64,000 nt of DNA. Origin: VRUE01 sp963748075. GTDB taxonomy: Bacteria > Actinomycetota > Thermoleophilia > Solirubrobacterales > 70-9. A model generated the notes under the pieces. That model worked only from the letters and a program-made list of their open reading frames with translations. It made no database searches and was not told the origin of the DNA. Made by a program: the position numbers and the translations under genes. The stretch is taken from positions 103,512 through 167,511 of the forward strand of contig CAVVHQ010000049.1 of NCBI GenBank assembly GCA_963748075.1, written 5' to 3'. Shown here piece by piece: positions 62,147 to 64,000 of this stretch (the stretch's first letter is position 1; every line of letters starts with the position of its first letter).

Positions 62147-64000
62147 CTACCCCGCCCCGAACAGCGCCGCCCCGCCTTCGCCTTCGACGACGCTCAGTTC
62201 GAGCGGTTCTTCGGCCTGGTCGTTGGTGGTCGCGGTGAGCCCGTCCTTCGCGAAGGCTTCGCCGTTGTGGAGGGTTTCGCCCGGGTTGGCGCAGAGGACG
62301 CCTTCTTCGACGTATTCGATGTTGGCGAGCTGGACTTCGACCGCGATCGCGCTCGGTTCTCCCGCGACCGTTTCGTAGTGGATCGGGCCGAGACCTTCCT
62401 GGGGCGGCATGCGCACGTCGCAGAGGCCGCCGCCGGCGACCGTGAGCAGCGCCCCTTCTTCGTCTGCGCAGACCAGGTCCACGGTCCCGGTCGAGGCCCC
62501 TTCGCCGCTCGACGTGCCGGCGTGCAGGACGTAGCGGCAGCCGTTGGTGGCGAAGTCGACTTCGGCTTCCAGGCCGAAGGCTTCGCAGGGGCCGCTCGGC
62601 TTCATAGGAGCCGGCGTATTCGACCGAGCCGAGGGTCGCTTCCCCCGTGCTTTCGGGGGCGGCGCCGGTCGCCAGGAAGGAGGAGCACTGGGCGCCGCCG
62701 GTGTCGAAGAAGATTTCCTGCTCGGGTTCGCCGGGGTCGGCTCCGGCGTGGAGGCGGACGGGGGGCGGGGGGAGCGTCGAGAACAGCGCCGCCCCGCCTT
62801 CGCCTTCGACGACGCTCAGTTCGAGCGGTTCTTCGGCCTGGTCGTTGGTGGTCGCGGTGAGCCCGTCCTTCGCGAAGGCTTCGCCGTTGTGGAGGGTTTC
62901 GCCCGGGTTGGCGCAGAGGACGCCTTCTTCGACGTATTCGATGTTGGTGAGCTGGACTTCGACCGCGATCGCGCTCGGTTCTCCCGCGACCGTTTCGTAG
63001 TGGATCGGGCCGAGACCTTCCTGGGGCGGCATGCGCACGTCGCAGAGGCCGCCGCCGGCGACCGTGAGCAGCGCCCCTTCTTCGTCTGCGCAGACCAGGT
63101 CCACGGTCCCGGTCGAGGCCCCTTCGCCGCTCGACGTGCCGGCGTGCAGGACGTAGCGGCAGCCGTTGGTGGCGAAGTCGACTTCGGCTTCCAGGCCGAA
63201 GGCTTCGCAGGGGCCGCTCGGTTCTTCATAGGAGCCGGCGTATTCGACCGAGCCGAGGGTCGCTTCCCCCGTGCTTTCGGGGGCGGCGCCGGTCGCCAGG
63301 AAGGAGGAGCACTGGGCGCCGCCGGTGTCGAAGAAGATTTCCTGCTCGGGTTCGCCGGGGTCGGCTCCGGCGTGGAGGCGGACGGGGGGCGGGGGGAGCG
63401 TCGAGAACAGCGCCGCCCCGCCTTCGCCTTCGACGACGCTCAGTTCGAGCGGTTCTTCGGCCTGGTCGTTGGTGGCGCGGTGAGCCCGTCCTTCGCGAAG
63501 GCTTCGCCGTTGTGGAGGGTTTCGCCCGGGTTGGCGCAGAGGACGCCTTCTTCGACGTATTCGATGTTGGGGAGCTGGACTTCGACCGCGATCGCGCTCG
63601 GTTCTCCCGCGACCGTTTCGTAGTGGATCGGGCCGAGACCTTCTGGGGCGGCATGCGCACGTCGCAGAGGCCGCCGCCGGCGACGTGAGCAGCGCCCCTT
63701 CTTCCCTGCGCAGACCAGGTCCACGGTCCCGGTCGAGGCCCCTTCGCCGCTCGACGTGCCGGCGTGCAGGACGTAGCGGCAGCCGTTGGTGGCGAAGTCG
63801 ACTTCGGCTTCCAGGCCGAAGGCTTCGCAGGGGCCGCTCGGTTCCTTCGGAGCCGGCGTATTCGACCGAGCCGAGGGTCGCTGCCCCGGTGCTTTCGGGG
63901 GCGGCGCCGTGCCAGGAAGGAGGGCCGGGCGCCGCCGGTGTCGAAGAAGATTTCCTGCTCGGGTTCGCCGGGGTCGGCTTCGGCGTGGAGGCGGACGGGG
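62147..64000 (-). CDS. C-terminal part of a protein of 208-residue tandem repeats
   Basis: The stop is at 62147; the 5' end lies outside the window. The frame 62147-62605 holds the last unit (SGPCEAFGLEAEVDFATNGC, YVLHAGTSSG, VDLVCADEEGALLTVAGGGL, CDVRMPPQEGLGPIHYETVA, IEYVEEGVLCANPGETLHNG, LELSVVEGEGGAALF). The same sequence precedes it at 62606-63229 and again at 63230-63853, joined by PPPPVRLHAGADPGEPEQEI, FFDTGGAQCSSFLATGAAPE and EATLGSVEYAGSY. Units differ by few bases, but small indels shift frames near 62606 and several times above 63470. Cysteine-bearing, acidic and probably secreted (inference). Function unknown. Confidence 0.6.
62147..64000. repeat. tandem repeat, period 624 bp, about three units
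   Basis: acagcgccgccccgccttcg occurs at 62161, 62783 and 63407. The 622-bp first interval is two bases short of the 624-bp second because of a small loss near 62605. Units 1 and 2 are almost identical; unit 3 carries at least six small losses or changes between 63470 and 63920. The array continues beyond the window. Confidence 0.9.

Overview
The window reads as a chromosomal segment of a high-GC Actinomycetota bacterium. The closest fit is Thermoleophilia/Solirubrobacterales: GC is very high, GTG and TTG starts are frequent, the rpsF-ssb-rpsR-rplI-dnaB order is present, there is an mce operon with MMPL transporters and many TetR genes, and cysteine-bearing exported proteins are expanded. This placement is inference; no rRNA gene is present.

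Layout. 1-2300: an odd, gene-poor, partly AT-rich stretch ending in a tRNA 3' fragment. 2.3-7.7 kb (minus): a TetR C-terminal domain without HTH, an 897-residue exported protein and a beta-propeller exported protein with a basic tail. 8-16.4 kb: pyrE, an L,D-transpeptidase, a CPBP protease, a class A PBP, a GT-C mannosyltransferase, a flippase-like membrane protein and a broken thiL. 16.6-22.4 kb: an overlapping response regulator/kinase/HtrA set, then two trehalose enzymes. 22.5-27.3 kb: a small membrane protein, rpsF, ssb, rpsR, rplI, a membrane protein and dnaB. 27.3-30.9 kb: a decayed dnaC and two purA copies in tandem, the first truncated and carrying a DnaC tail. 30.9-48.3 kb: a TetR gene, four copies of an exported four-cysteine family (here 'LTLFNG family'), an mceA-F operon without yrbE/MlaE permease genes, and an MMPL transporter; it ends at tRNA-Lys(CTT). 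48.4-62.1 kb: two more TetR genes and a tight operon MMPL - 'NNVVxFGF' protein - LTLFNG protein - DUF2600 (tetraprenyl-beta-curcumene synthase-like), followed by a decayed paralogue of the 897-residue protein and a shrunken second cassette. 62.1-64 kb: the 3' part of a protein made of near-identical 208-residue repeats, running out of the window.

How the parts may work together (inference). mceA-F, three MMPL genes, the secreted LTLFNG and NNVVxFGF families and the DUF2600 enzyme look like parts of an envelope lipid/terpenoid synthesis and transport network. The recurring MMPL/NNVVxFGF/LTLFNG cassette is the best candidate for an undescribed system.

Quality. Many genes between about 31.7 and 46 kb and 55.9 and 61.2 kb carry reading-frame shifts. 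Every shift I could resolve there against a paralogue or an expected overlap is explained by surplus bases, nearly always one, so I treat most as consensus errors and give gene limits spanning the shifts. The dnaC region and the last repeat behave differently, with losses as well as gains. Short palindromic elements with A/T-rich arms recur in and between genes at 13-23 kb.
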